From Liriodendron chinense (lineage: Eukaryota; Streptophyta; Magnoliopsida; Magnoliales; Magnoliaceae): 64,000 nucleotides of DNA. The first letter of the stretch is position 1. Each line of letters starts with the position of its first letter. The DNA lies in contig ML058406.1 of the NCBI GenBank assembly GCA_003013855.2, forward strand, positions 62,001 to 126,000, written 5' to 3'. The position numbers and the translations under genes were made by a program. The notes beneath the pieces were generated by a model. The model searched no databases. It worked only from the letters and a program-made list of their open reading frames with translations, and was not told the origin of the DNA. Below, one piece after another: positions 22,397 to 34,560 of the stretch.

Positions 22397-25300
22397 ATGC
22401 CTCCGAAGAGAAACACGAATGGGGCTGCGAATGGGGCCAAAGCCACTGCCTCGGTAACATCTGCCCAGAAAAATAGGGGCGCCGTCGCTGCTTCCTCCTT
22501 GGCGGCGTCCACCCGATCAGAGACGCTGTGTGGGGGATCATGGTGGGGCGATGGGGGATCCCCTCTTCTGCCACTACCGCCACATCCAACGATTGAAGAT
22601 CTTGCGTGGAAGACGATTGTGGAGGTTGACATCCAATTCATACGGACGGAGATACTACACTTCTCCGATGTTGTGGCGCGATTGGAACAACTTCTCCCCG
22701 CCGTGCCCACTCCACATGTGGGGGATCACAGTAGGGGGATGGCGAACCAGCACATCCACGCATCCTCCGACCACCAATCGAGCGAAACCACTCGTGCCTC
22801 CTGTTCAACCACCGCCTCCAGAAGCTGCCCGTCTAGTAAGAAGTAGGCTTCCCGTTGAAGACTTGCGCCATTCATTGGATGACCAACGCTAGAGCCACAA
22901 CCAAGATGAGATGCAATCATTGAGACCACTGAAGCATCCAGCACTAGCCACACTCCCGGTTGGGAAAAGGAATTGGATAACCTGAAAAGAAAATTCGCTA
23001 CAATGGAATAACGATATCAATCTAACGTACCAGCATCACTTCAAGCGATGCCGAATTTTCACTCCCCAAGTGTAGGGTTACGAAGTAGTAATAAATTCGG
23101 AAAGATCAAGTATTGTCCCACAGAGATTTGTATGTGGATATCTTCAGAATTTATCTAAAATAACCTAGAATTGAGATCATATTAAAAACTAAATCTGGAA
23201 AATAATGATTTGGAATAAAACAGTGAATATCAGAAGCAATAATCAATCTAGAAGGCATTAGAGCGCCAATGATCCACTTTTGATTATTGTCAATGCATCA
23301 ACACAACTAAGTCTCTCACAACTCAATCAGAATTGAATTTCTATATCTATCTGATCGGAATATGAAGCGGTTCAATCAACACTTATCTAAACCAGTTGCT
23401 TGTTCATTGATTCGATTCCCACAATAATGTTTAGGCCTTGGGCACACTCAATTGTATAGGCCAAGCCTCTTTCCAATCTAGTTGAGATTCATAACCATAG
23501 CTTTCACCAAATCCTGTCACTAGACTTGATTACGACCAATGATTAGAACTCTAATTAAATCAAAATCAACTAACAAAACAACTATCTCGGATTATCATAA
23601 AAGATTAGAACTTTAGTTTGAATTAGTTCCTACATGAAGATCAAACATTGTACACAAGGCAATCAAAGTGTCTATCATGCCCGGAGTCGATGATAGATCA
23701 ATGAACTACACAAGCATAAACAATGCAAGAAAGGTAAGCTATTAGGTTTAGATTCATTACCGGAGTCATCAAGAGATCAAAATAAAACTAAACTAGTACT
23801 TTATTCAAACTCTTATCAAACCAAATTCTTCAATCAAAGCATAGAAATGAAACCTAGGTTACATAAATCCATAAAAAATGAATCAAAAGCTTTACCTCTT
23901 AGCCCTATCTAAGAGGTTTTAATTCATCTCTAACATCCTTGAACTAGAAGCCTAAAAAACATGAAAAGAACTAGAATATAGAAGAAAATTAGAAAGAAAT
24001 CCTTCTTCAAAGCTTCTTTGATCTTCCCCACGTCCTCGCATGCCCCGATGATGAAGAGGAGGTATCCTTTTATAGCACAAATCACCCACCGATGAAGAAT
24101 CTTCTAGACTTGCGCAGCAAAAATCGAAACTCAAAATAGAAACTTGAGTTCTAGACGTTGGCTGACTGGCCGGTCGGAGCCTTACACAGCAACTTATAGA
24201 AGTCTTTGGAGGTTTCAATACACTAACCGATCTGTTAGCCGGCCGGCCGGCCAGTCGATCCAGCCGGTCAGACAAGGGGTCGGTTAGTGTAAGAAAGTGT
24301 CCAGAGAAAATCTGGTTTTTGGAAGGTTTGGTTGACCGGCTATAAATTGTGACTTTTGGCTCTTCTCTTTCTCCATCTCCATTGCATCTTTCTTCCACCT
24401 CTTGTCCTTTCTTCTATTGATCTTCAAGGCATGTAAAGTGTGTCTTTTATCATCATATAATTGATATCTCTCTCGCATTCCTACAAACACAAAATCATGT
24501 ATTAGATTAGTCCCTAAATCATAAGAAACATGTATAATGAGTGATGAATTGGGGTTAGAATATGCACAATTTAGAGCTCAACACTGGACTAGATAGATCC
24601 GTCGTTCACCGATGAAATCATATAGGCACCACGCCCAAAAAAAATTTGGATGCCCAATAATATCCCCTCCTATAATGGGTCTGGTGATCCAATCGAGCAC
24701 CTTGAAGTTTTTAAATCATACATGCAGTTGGAAGGAGTCAGCTAGGAGATCATGTGCTGAGCGTTCTCCCTCACATTGAAAGATGCAGTTCTAACCTGGT
24801 TTTGGAATCTCAAGCCCTAATCTATCAGTTTCTTCTCACAGTTATGCACCTTATTTGGGTCACATTTCATGGGAAGCAGAAAGATGAAGAACACGATGAC
24901 ACACCTGGCAACGATCAGACAGAAACGTGATGAGTCCTGAATGACTTCCTGATTTGCTTCACGTCTAAGGCATTTAAAGTGGAGGTTTACATAGATGATG
25001 CAGGACTTCCAGCTCGCCTTAATGGGGTTCAGAACAAAGAATTCAGATGGGCCTTAGATAAAAATACTCTAAAAATGATGGTGGAGTTCCAGGCAAAGGC
25101 TTAGAAATACATCAATGTGGAAGAGTTAGCAAAGGCTAGATGAGAATCTAAGGCTGGACCAAACGAGAAGAAACGAAAGCATGAGGTAAAAAAGAAGAGG
25201 GACGATCAGAGGGATCGGTCTCCAAGGAGAGTACACCCTGCTCAACACAACCAAGGGGAGAATATTCATGCACAACCAAGGGGACGTTATTCAGAGTACA

Positions 25301-25602
25301 CCCTGCTCAACACAACCAAGGGGAGAATATTCATGCACATCAAGGACCAGAAATATACTACTAGGCCCCGAAAGTTGAAGATCGATCCCAATACTCAGGA
25401 TAAGTGGAAGTTTTGCGAGTTCCACTGGGATCACACCCACAACACTAGAGATTGCATAGCCCTTAAGGACGAAATTGAGTCTCTCATCCAAAGGGGTCAT
25501 CTTCAGGCATACATGGATCGAAAAGACCAGTCGCCAAAGAAAAATGAGCCGTCTCCCAGGCAGTCGGATTGCCGCCAACAAGACACAAACCAGCCTCGGT
25601 AA
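22397..25602 (+). pseudogene. gag: gag of Tat-2, interrupted by a solo LTR
   Basis: ATG at 22397 opens a 149-codon frame, MPPKRNTNGAANG..., equivalent to the MPPKK start of the other Tat copies. The capsid core appears after the solo LTR, from about 24660 (GDPIEHLEVFKSYMQLEG, then ...TWFWNL), with stops and frameshifts. The zinc-knuckle part is open at 25333-25602, with CEFHWDHTHNTRDC (CX2HX4HX4C) near 25414. A ~75-bp direct duplication ('gagtacaccctgctcaacac...') lies at about 25233-25335 in the basic linker. Not functional. Confidence 0.78.
23056..24583 (-). repeat. Athila-type solo LTR (reverse) inside Tat-2 gag
   Basis: The left edge is degraded ('ttttcactccccaagtgtaggg' versus the usual 'tgttcgctcgcctcaagtgc'). 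The right edge 'gagctcaaca' is typical. Flanks ccgaa and ctgga could be a duplication with two changes; they rejoin the gag reading. 'ccttttatagcac' near 24067 is the reversed TATA box, and a cluster of CCGGCC/ACCGG palindromes lies at 24160-24290. It has diverged most among the LTRs of this family here. Confidence 0.75.
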
Positions 25603-25779
25603 GGATCGTGTCAAGAAGGAAGGGCGCAACCCGCAAGGGAAAGTCACACTATCTTCGGTGGGCAAGAAGGATGTGGGGACTCTAAGAATGTGAGAAAAGC
25701 TCACACCAGAAAGGCTCAGGAAGTATTCTAGGTTGAAAAATCATTAAAAAAGCCCGAGTGGAAGTGCTAGTCGATCACC

Positions 25780-28259
25780 TTCTCCGAGGAAGATGGAAAA
25801 GGAGTTTAATTCCCACATGATGATGCAGTTGTGGTAACATTACGATTCTCAAATTACAAAATGCAAAGGATAATCCTGGACACGGGAAGTTGGACATATG
25901 TCTTGTACACTTCAGCTTTCAATGTGATGAACATCCCGTGGAACCTGCTAAAGCTAGTTCATACCGCATTGATAGGTTTCGTTGGAGAATCTGTGGAACT
26001 AGAAGGGAGTATTGACCTCCCAGTCATCTTTGGGGAGACTCCCAACGGGATCAACATAATGGTAAATTTCCTAGTTGTGGACCGGCTGGTGACCTATAAT
26101 GCAATATTAGGCCGACCATCCATGACAAATCTTGGAGCCTTCATCTCCCCACTCTATCTTTGTGCAAAGTTCCCCACTCCTATGGGTGTTGGGGGTGATT
26201 AGAGGAAGTCAAGCAGTTGCATGTGCTTGTTATGAGATAGTGCTATGGAAAGAAAAGGGGAAGCAAGTCAGCCCCATTGTAATGATGACAGGTTTGACTC
26301 AGCGCTCGAATCTGAAAACAAAACCGCCTTTGGACCTTCGGGACGATGACACAAAGGGTGGCTCCCCGGCAGAAGATTTAATTCCCGTCTCCTTGTCAGC
26401 AGAGGACCCATCAAAACAAGTTTGGATCAGATCGGCGTTGGATCTCAGCGCCTAGGCTCGGTTCGCTTAGTTTTTGATTAAGCATCAGGATGTGTTCGCT
26501 TGGTCACATGATGACATGTCGGGTATCGACCCAAGTGTAATCATCCATTGACTCCAGGTGGACCCCAAATTTAAGCCATTACACCAAAGACGACAAGCTG
26601 TTAACCAGGAGAGACATGTGGCGATTAAAGAGGAGGTCGATAAAATTCTCAAGGCAGGATTCATCATAGAAGTGGTATACACCAAGTGGGTTGCTAATGT
26701 GGTATTGGTAAAAAACGTAAATGTAAAGTGGAGAATGTGCATTGATTACACCGACCTCAACAAGGCATGCCTAAAAGATAGTTTCCCCACACCCGGAACG
26801 ACCAATTGGTGGATGCCACAGCTAGGCAGGCACTCCTCAATTTTATGGACGCATACTCGGGCTACAATCAAATCACCATGCATTCTCTGGATAAAGAGAA
26901 GACATCTTTCATGACTGACAGGGGTCTATATTGCTACAAGGTAATGCCGTTTGGCCTAAAAAATGTAGGTGTTACATACCAGCGTTTGGTCAACAAGATG
27001 TTCACGGACCAGATTGGATGAACGATGGAAGTATATGTCAACGACATGCTTGTCAAGAGTGTTAAAGAAGAAAACCATCTCATAAATCTTCTGGAGACAT
27101 TCCAAATACTACGACAACATAAGATTAAGCTAAACCCGGTAAAATGCACTTTCAGCGTATCATCCGACAAGTTTTTAGGCTTCATGGTCCGGGGAAAAGG
27201 GGAATTGAAGCTAACCCTGAGAAGATCCAGGCCCTCCTCGACATGAAGTCACCAAAGAACATTCACGACATCGAGTGGCTCACCAGACGAGTTGCCTCCC
27301 TTAGTAGATTTATCTCCAGGGCCATTGACAATTGCCTACCATTCTTGAAGTTACTGAAAGGATTTGGGAAGACAATGATGTGGACGGATGAGTGCGAGTA
27401 GGCCTTCTGTCGCCTTAAAGAATACATGAAAACTCCACCAGTGCTGTTAAAGCCTCTCCAGAACGAGCGGTTGATTCTATACCTCACTGTTTCCCTGGCT
27501 GCCATTAGTTTAATGCTTATCCTAGATGATAAGGGAATTGGGCGGCTGGTTTATTACATCAGCAAAGCAATGGTCGATGCCGAGACCCACTACCAGACAA
27601 TCGAGAAGCTAGCGCTGGCCTTAATCACTTCAGCTAGGCGACTTCGGCCTTACTTTCAAGCTTATATTATTATGGTTCCCACAAACCAGTTGTTGAGACA
27701 AGTTTTGTAAAATCCAGGAGTATCTGGAAGACTGGCCAAATGGGCCATTGAATTAAGTGAGCATGACATGCAGTTATGCCCCCTCACAGCGGTTAAGGGA
27801 TAAGCGGTCATCGACTTTGTCACGAAATTCACACACTTGGTTCCTCAAGAGCAGACCTAGTGTTCCTCGCATCCTGTCGAGTCCTCCATTCTTGATTAGC
27901 CACCACTGACTCTTTACGTGGATGGGTAGGCATCCTCTCATGGGAGTGGAGCCGGTCTCATTCTAGTATCCCCTGACGGCTCAAAGATTGAATTTGCCCT
28001 CCGCTTCGATTTCCACGCATCCAACAATGAAGCAGAGTATGAAGCACTCCTCGTCAGGCTTCGTCTAGCCAATAACATGAGAGCCCAGAACCTAAAAATC
28101 CACAGTGACTCTCAGCTCGTAGTGAACCTGGTATCAGACGAGTATGAAGCAAGAGATGAGAAGATGATGGCATATAGGGCTCAATCACATGACTTACTAA
28201 AGAATTTTGAGAAGTATGAGTTGCTCCAAATTCTAAGAGAGCAAAACCGAATGGCCGAC
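25780..28259 (+). pseudogene. pol: Protease, reverse transcriptase and RNase H of Tat-2 (broken)
   Basis: Protease lies at 25831-26202: the active-site triplet is intact (LDTGSW) but the normally following S-S-A-D-I has become S-W-T-Y-V; ILGRPSM is kept. Reverse transcriptase follows over about 26530-27250 in several frames: WVANVVLVK, WRMCIDYTDLNKACLKDSFPTP, VMPFGLKN, then YVNDMLVKS, in which the first aspartate of the YVDD catalytic motif is asparagine. RNase H follows with stops (LYVDG, NNEAEYEALL, IHSDSQLVVNL, QNRMAD). At 28259 it is split by a solo LTR and resumes at 30347. Dead by many changes. Confidence 0.82.
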
Positions 28260-30341
28260 TGTTCACTCGCCTCAAGTGCAAGGCTGCGATGTAGTAATAA
28301 TCTCGGTAAGACCGAGGTCGATCCACAGGGAAGGAGTAAACAATTCCAACTATCCTAATAACTAGAATCTTAAGAGGTTTGTGAAATCGATTTTGAACAT
28401 AAAACAGGAAAATCTGATAATGAAAAGATAACTAGAGCATCAAGGATCCATTTATAGCTCTCCTTAGATGCATAATTCGCTGTGGTTTCTCAACACTCAA
28501 CTAGAATCGAAATTAAGTCCTATCTAGCCGGATGATAAAGCGGTTATATTATCAAAGAAATCTGTCAGATGTGTGTGATTAATACACTTGATTCCCTCAA
28601 TTCAAGTTAGGACTTGAGCACACTCAATTGCATAGGTCAATCCTAGTTCCAATAGGTTAAGATCATAACCATGATAGTCATCAAACCCTGTAACAAAGCT
28701 TAACTATATCATGATTTGAGCTTCATTCAAGTCATATGAACAATCAACACATAATTCAGAATTTAGAACAAAAAGTTAGAACTTTGGTTTAAGTTTCCAC
28801 ATGGAAATCCAAGTCTAGAGCGTATTGAATCCGATTCCTCGGAGCATACAGGTCTAGAGTCATGCAAAATAATTAAGAACTAAAGCAATTCTTCCAAACA
28901 TCCATGAGCCATCATAAGATTAAGAAAAACTACTTAGAACTTTATTCAAACTTCTAAAAACCATTGTTCTTCAGTAAATCCAACTTGAAACCAATAAAAC
29001 GAATTAGACAATCTAAGAAAACTATAAGGTTCACCTCTTAGCTCTAGCTAAGAGATTAGCTAATGAAAAGCATATTAAAAACTAGAACTAGAACTAAGAA
29101 AAGGAAGAAAAACTAGCTGGACGAGGCTAGGAAGCCTCCTATGACTTGAACTCCTTGCTCCCCATGTCCTTGCTTGATTTGGAATAGAAGAGAGCACCTC
29201 CTTTTATAATATAGCAAGAGTGCCGCAACATAACAGATTTTGTTTCGCTTCGTACGGCTTAACCAATGGTTGGATTGCCTTCAAATTTGATTTGTACCTT
29301 CCTTGTAATATGATCTTCCTCATAGGTGATTTAGATTTCCAAGATTATCTTCTGAATGGGCCCACCAATCAAATCAGAAACCGCCTCTCAAAATCGCACA
29401 ATTCGGGTACCTTCAAAACCAATCATCTTGCTTTCAATGCTCCGGAGTGTACAGATGTTGGATTGATCTCAAATTTTGACCATTGGTAGAAAACATCCTC
29501 CTCTACATGATAGATGGATTAGATTGTCCAAAACAATTTTAAAATTAGGTGCGAAAATTAGAACACTCAGGCCTTTTATAAAATCTGCGCAATTGGATCT
29601 TTCTGGATGGTCCATCTTTCTTCAATCGGTACGATCAAACCACACACCCTTTTGATATGAAACTTTGTGGTTATTCATATATGGATGTGGTCTAAAAGAT
29701 GGTCAAAGTAGATTCTTCATATCATCAATGATGGGTCACCTGGACCGGCCCAGAGTGGAGTAGGCGGAATCTGGAACTTTCTGGACAGTTGGTATTGTTT
29801 TGGTCACCACGGTCAATCCGTAGCTCCGATCGACATGAAACTACTTGGGTTATTTTGGTGTCGAGGTCCTCTTCGACATGGATGTATTGGATTTTCAAAT
29901 ATCATCAAGATTGCCCCCAAAAATTGAGCCAAAAATTCAAAAACGGGAATAGCCTGCTGTCTGAAATTTGAAAACCAGAATTTGCATGGCCGACCGGTCA
30001 AGATCGGTCGGACAGGGCTGGCCGACCGGTCTTGACCGGTCGTGACTTGTCTGGTTTGGTCCAGCAACCTCTATAGAAGGCAGCAGTATTGGCCGACCGG
30101 TCTTGACCAGTCGGGGCATCTTTCCTTCTTTTTCTTCTTTCCTTTCTTCTTCCCTCTTTTGTTCTTCCTTTCCTTTGATCTTCAAGGTATGTAAGAAGGG
30201 TCTCAAAGCATCCGAATGATGAAGTCTCTCTTTCATTCCTACAACCACAAAACTATGCGTTAGATTAGCCTTTAAATCATGAAAACCATGCATAATGAGT
30301 GATGAATTGGGGTTAGAATATGCACAATTAAGAGCTCAACA
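28260..30341 (-). repeat. Athila-type solo LTR (reverse, long form) inside Tat-2 RNase H
   Basis: It runs from 'tgttcactcgcctcaagtgc' to 'agagctcaaca', flanked by an exact 5-bp duplication CCGAC (28255-28259 and 30342-30346); removing it and one duplicate restores the RNase H reading across the site. At 2082 bp it is ~600 bp longer than the short forms; the extra part (about 29221-29985) matches the reverse complement of about 34910-35650. 'cctccttttataatat' near 29196 is the reversed TATA box, and ACCGGT palindromes cluster at 29990-30110. Confidence 0.9.
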
Positions 30342-30447
30342 CCGACTCCCTCACCTGGCTGGGCTCTACCTCAGAGAGCGACATTAGTCGGACGATACCC
30401 GTTGAACATCTGCCCGAGCCGAGTATTACTCGAAAAGTCATCCGTTC
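30342..30447 (+). pseudogene. pol: Tat-2 RNase H/integrase linker remnant
   Basis: Reads ...SLTWLGSTSESDIS then IPVEHLPEPSI, the linker between RNase H and integrase also seen near 6010 and 54720. It ends without integrase where Athila LTR sequence begins. Confidence 0.7.
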
Positions 30448-31399
30448 ATAAGGCATCCTAGAAGAGTTTTAAAGCATTGAGAGGTGGAGAATGACGGATT
30501 TTGAGTTCCACAACTTCCTCTACTTAGAGTCTCTCTAGATTTCATGTTTAGAGTAGTTTTTCTATTTTCTTCTAGCATGAGTTGCTAAACCTCTTAACTA
30601 TAGCTAAGAGGTGAAGCTTGTAGTTATCTTAGATGCTTTTAAGTCATTTTAAGGTTTCAAAGTTGGATTTCTATGTTAAAATAATGGTTTGTTACATTTG
30701 AATGAAGTTCTAAGTTAGTTTTTTCTTTAATCTCTTGATGACTCATGAATGTTTAGAAGAATTAAGCTTAGATTCTTAGTTATTATGCAAGATCTAGACC
30801 TGTACGTTTGGGGGAATCGAATTCAATATGCTTTAAAGCTTGGATCTTCATGTGGGAACTTCAAACCAAAGTTCTATCTTTCTCAAATTCTGAGATGTGT
30901 TGGGCATTAGTATGATTTAAATCAAGTTCAAATTATGATGTTAGTTGAATCTAGTGACAGGATTTGATGTTTATCATAGTTGTGATCTTAATCTATTGGA
31001 ACTAGGAATGGCCTATGCAATTAAGTTTGCCTAATGCCTAACTTGAATTGAGAGAGTCATGTTGATGAAAAACATATATGTTGGATTGTTTGATGCTATA
31101 ACCGCTCTATAATCCAGCTAGATAGGATTGAATTCCAATTCTAGTTGTGTAGTTGAGAAACCTATAAGGATAGTTATAAGTGGATCCTCGGTGCTCTAGT
31201 ATTTCTTAGTTTGATAAATTCACCGTTAAGTTTACAGATTGTTCATCTATATTCAAATTCCAGATTAATTTAGTTTGATTCAATTTCGATTAAAGTTATT
31301 TCAAGAAGTCTTGTGAATTTTTGGTTGATCTATGAGGACGATCTCTGTCTCCACCGAATTATTACTACATCGCAGCCTTGGACTTAAGGCAAGCGAACA
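30448..31399 (+). repeat. Truncated 5' LTR of Athila A
   Basis: It starts in mid-LTR ('gcatcctagaagagtttt', equal to about 41172 in the solo LTR at 40601) and ends 'gcaagcgaaca'. It keeps 'cctcttaactatagctaagagg' and the terminal 'gattattactacatcgcagcc' block. The TATA box and palindrome cluster are in the missing part. Confidence 0.8.
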
Positions 31400-31406
31400 A
31401 GTTTTT

Positions 31407-31426
31407 TGGCGTCGTTGCTGGGGATT
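31407..31426 (+). promoter_or_regulatory. Primer-binding site of Athila A
   Basis: 'tggcgtcgttgctggggatt' differs at two positions from the complement of a plant tRNA-Asp 3' end (TGGCGCCGTTGCCGGGGAT), the primer typical of Athila elements. Confidence 0.8.
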
Positions 31427-32175
31427 CGACGGTGTTTACAAGATTTATAAAAATAGCTTTTAATTGAGATTTTTAGGAACTTATTTTAGATTAGTACTAA
31501 CTTAGTTTGTTTTGTATTTTTGCAGAAATTTTCTTTTAGAAGTTAAAGTGAATTAGTTTTTCTAGATTCATAAATCAAGTTTTGCTTTTCCAACTTTACT
31601 CTTCTCTTCCCTATTCTATTCTTATTCTTATTCTTGTTCATCTTTAATAGAGTGGGTGGAGATTCCTTTTGGTCGGTTTAACCGCCTTGGATCTCTGATT
31701 GGTTGGCCCGTCCCACTTTGATTCCTTTTGGTCGGCATTGCCGTCTTGGATTACCCTAAGCTCAGAGACTTCTTTTTTCAACCCATTTCTCTTTCTTCTT
31801 TTCTAAATTTTTTTCTCAAGATTCAAAGAGTGTGTGGGGTGTTCTCATGAACCTCTATTGACCAGGAGAAATCGGTCTTTATCTTTGCTTCTGGCTCTGT
31901 CATTGCAAGACACCTTGTGCTTCGGTCTTTGAGAAAAGTTAAGGAAAGTAGGAAGAATTCTTTTTCGTTTTTCTTTTTTCTTTTTCTGAATTTGTATGCC
32001 CCACTGGGTCTGTGATTTGAACAATCGATTAATAAGTGAAGGGGGAATTGTTAAAGGGATTGATAAGGAACCACGCACTAAGAAACATTTAAGCTTTCCA
32101 ATTTTTTCTGAAAGTATGATTGAAAATTAACCCGATCCAAGGGTCAATCAAAATCTGGCTCAAAATCAAACGAAA
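31427..32175 (+). other. Athila A leader
   Basis: Untranslated leader between the primer-binding site and gag. It has T-rich tracts and two related 'gattcctttt.ggtcgg' blocks near 31661 and 31719. No coding sequence seen. Confidence 0.6.
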
Positions 32176-32345
32176 ATGGGAGCAAATGAAGTAGAGAATG
32201 CTCCTCGACCAAGGACACTACGTGATTATTTGCAACCAACGAGAGCGAGCACACCTTCATGTATAATTTTTCCATATAAGGTGGGGAACATAATCTCAAA
32301 TCGGGAGTAATCCAACTCCTTCCCTAATTCCATGAACTTGACAAT
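32176..32345 (+). pseudogene. gag: 5' part of Athila A gag
   Basis: ATG at 32176 opens MGANEVENAPRPRTLRDYLQP, matching the NYLQPARTTTPSC part of the gag in Athila B (about 39955-39990, - strand). It is cut after FHELDN by the insertion of Athila B and resumes at 43364. Confidence 0.75.
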
Positions 32346-33629
32346 TGTTCGCTCACCTCAAGTGCAAGGCTGCGATGTAGTAATAATCTCCGTAAGGCCG
32401 AGGTCGATCCACAAGGAATTAGGTAAACCAATTCAAGTTATTCCAACAACTCCAATCTCAGCAATTAAAAGATTCAAATTCAAAAACTAACTTAAAATAA
32501 CAATTTTTGTAAAAATCTGTAATTAAACAGAACTAAGGCTTTCAAGGATCCACTTGTAGTACCCCCATGTGAATTCATTCATCCAAGTATAAGACAACTA
32601 GAATTGGAGTTCTCTCTCTTCTAGTTGGAAGATTTAACATTCAAGCACAAACAATCCCCACTTAAATAAGAAATTAAGATTCTAGCTTTAATGAGGCACA
32701 TAGAATTTAAATATGCAGCCTTCGAAGTAACAACCATGCCAATGGACTATGGTATGCTTAGGGGTTACTACAATTCGAATCTAATCAATTTAAACATGAT
32801 AATCTCAGAGAATTGCAAGGAATCCATGTTCGAAGCGCATGAACTCTTGTAAAACATCCAAAAATACCAACTTTTATTTAAACTAGAACTTAAAAATCCA
32901 AACTTAGATACAGTACTTGAATCAAAATGAATTCAATATGATAACTACCCATAAGCTTCACCTCTTAGCCTTAGCGAAGAGGTTTTAGCCAAGCATTCTC
33001 ATGCTTCAACTAGAAATAATGAAAAACTAACTAAAAGCATGAAAAACCATATTCGAGAGAGTTGTAGACGCTCCACGATGATCCTCTTCACCTCCCATGA
33101 AGTACTTGGCCTTTTATGATTCTTTAGGAAGAGATCCTAGGTGTTCATTTATAGTGGAGAGGCTCTACCGCCTCAGAATCTTTCAGAATTGCGTAAGGAC
33201 TCCCATAGTGCATGAAAAATGGAGCTTCAATGAGAAGATACTAAAAAATCTATTGAAAACACTTCGGTCGACCACTCTTGACCGGTCGGACCAAGATGGT
33301 CCTTCTTCCAGCAAGCTACATGGGGAGGTAGCTATATGGCCAATCGGTTTTGACCAGTCTGGCCTTCCTAGCCGACGGGTTTGGACTGGTTTAGCCTTCA
33401 TTCTTTTAGTTCTTTCTCTCTCCTCTTCTTCTTTCTTCATCATTCTTTAGCCCACCTTTGATCCTCATCAAAAGATTCCTAAATATGCTCTTTTAAACAT
33501 CAATTGTGTGAAGTCTCTCTCTCATTCCTACACACACAAAACATGCATTAGATTAGTCTTTTAACTATGTAAACCACACATAAGATGTAATGTAATGGGT
33601 TAGAAAATGTATAAATTAGAGGCTCAACA
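32346..33629 (-). repeat. 3' LTR of Athila B (left on the map)
   Basis: It runs from 'tgttcgctcacctcaagtgc' to 'gaggctcaaca' (1284 bp). 'tcatttatagtgg' near 33147 is the reversed, one-base-changed TATA box; ACCGGTC-type palindromes lie at 33268-33390. Confidence 0.87.
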
Positions 33630-34560
33630 CACCCCCCAACCAGCATTTTGCTAATCCTGAGCAAAACAAGTGTGAAACAATCCCTTTCTCTGAAAACTCA
33701 ACTCTCTCTTGGAAACTATGTTTTTATAGACTTTAAAACATATAAGTGCAAAAATCAGAAAAACTAAATGATGAGAGATTGAAATCCTAAATTTTGCAAA
33801 CATAATAAGTGTTCACATAGAATCCCCACCGATTTATTGACAAATAGATAAATCCGAACATGTATGGTCTAGTGTAAATTGTGCATGTTCATCTCATGAC
33901 TTTCTAAGATTACCTTCTTCATAAATCAGCTAAACCAAAGATCTAAGAGTGTACAGATTAACCAATTGCCTATGACAGGAATTTGTCTTACCATTCCTTC
34001 GACGACTTTCACATTTCTTCCCATTTTCAACTTTGGTTATGGGTAGACCATCCCCTAGTTAGTAATAGGTAGCCCTTTTCGAATTTTTTCACAAATATTC
34101 AATAAAAACCATCTTTTCTTTCTTTTTTCCTCATGCATTAGATAAGATTTTTAGAAATCCATATCTTTCGTTCTTTTCTCTTATTTTTACTTGAACAAAG
34201 ATGGACAAAGTACCCCGGCTTGGTTCCTCAACACCTTAAATCTCAGTCTAACCAATCCACAAATCTACTAATCCCTTCAAAAAATGAGAATTGTGTGATG
34301 TGATCTAGACTCAAAAGTGTTCAAATGTTCTATCGATCATACAAATAGGGAGATTCAAATATAAAACTATCATGTTTAAGTTAATTTAGACATTTCAAAA
34401 ATCATATCCATTCATCTTTCATCCTTTCATATTCATGACATCTCAAGTGCATAGAAATAAAGTTTTTCAAAGGAGTTTTGATATTTCAAAAAAATTAAAA
34501 ATTTTCAACAAAAACCTTGCTCGAAATGTCACAAATTGCTAGATTCAAGGAATCTCACCC
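33630..34560 (-). other. 3' untranslated interior of Athila B, first part
   Basis: Starts with the polypurine tract (reverse) and continues as AT-rich non-coding DNA ('ccagcattttgctaatcctgagc', 'gaccatcccctagttag'). No ORF of note. It resumes at 36607 after the nested solo LTR. Confidence 0.6.

Larger units (their letters stand above)
21460..30447 (+). mobile_element. Decayed Tat-lineage LTR retrotransposon (Tat-2), 3' end lost
   Basis: 5' LTR, primer-binding site, gag, protease, reverse transcriptase and RNase H follow in normal Ty3/gypsy order. Two Athila solo LTRs interrupt it, at 23056-24583 and 28260-30341. After ARG-THR-ILE-PRO-like linker sequence 'IPVEHLPEPSI' it stops abruptly at about 30447 against the middle of an Athila LTR, so integrase and the 3' LTR are absent. 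Many stops and substitutions mark it as old. The left boundary (about 21460) is an estimate from relatives. Confidence 0.75.

Noticed and set aside
22249..22710. 153-codon - strand ORF
   Set aside because: Opposite strand of the Tat-2 gag N terminus; gag is supported by its MPPK start and place after the primer site.
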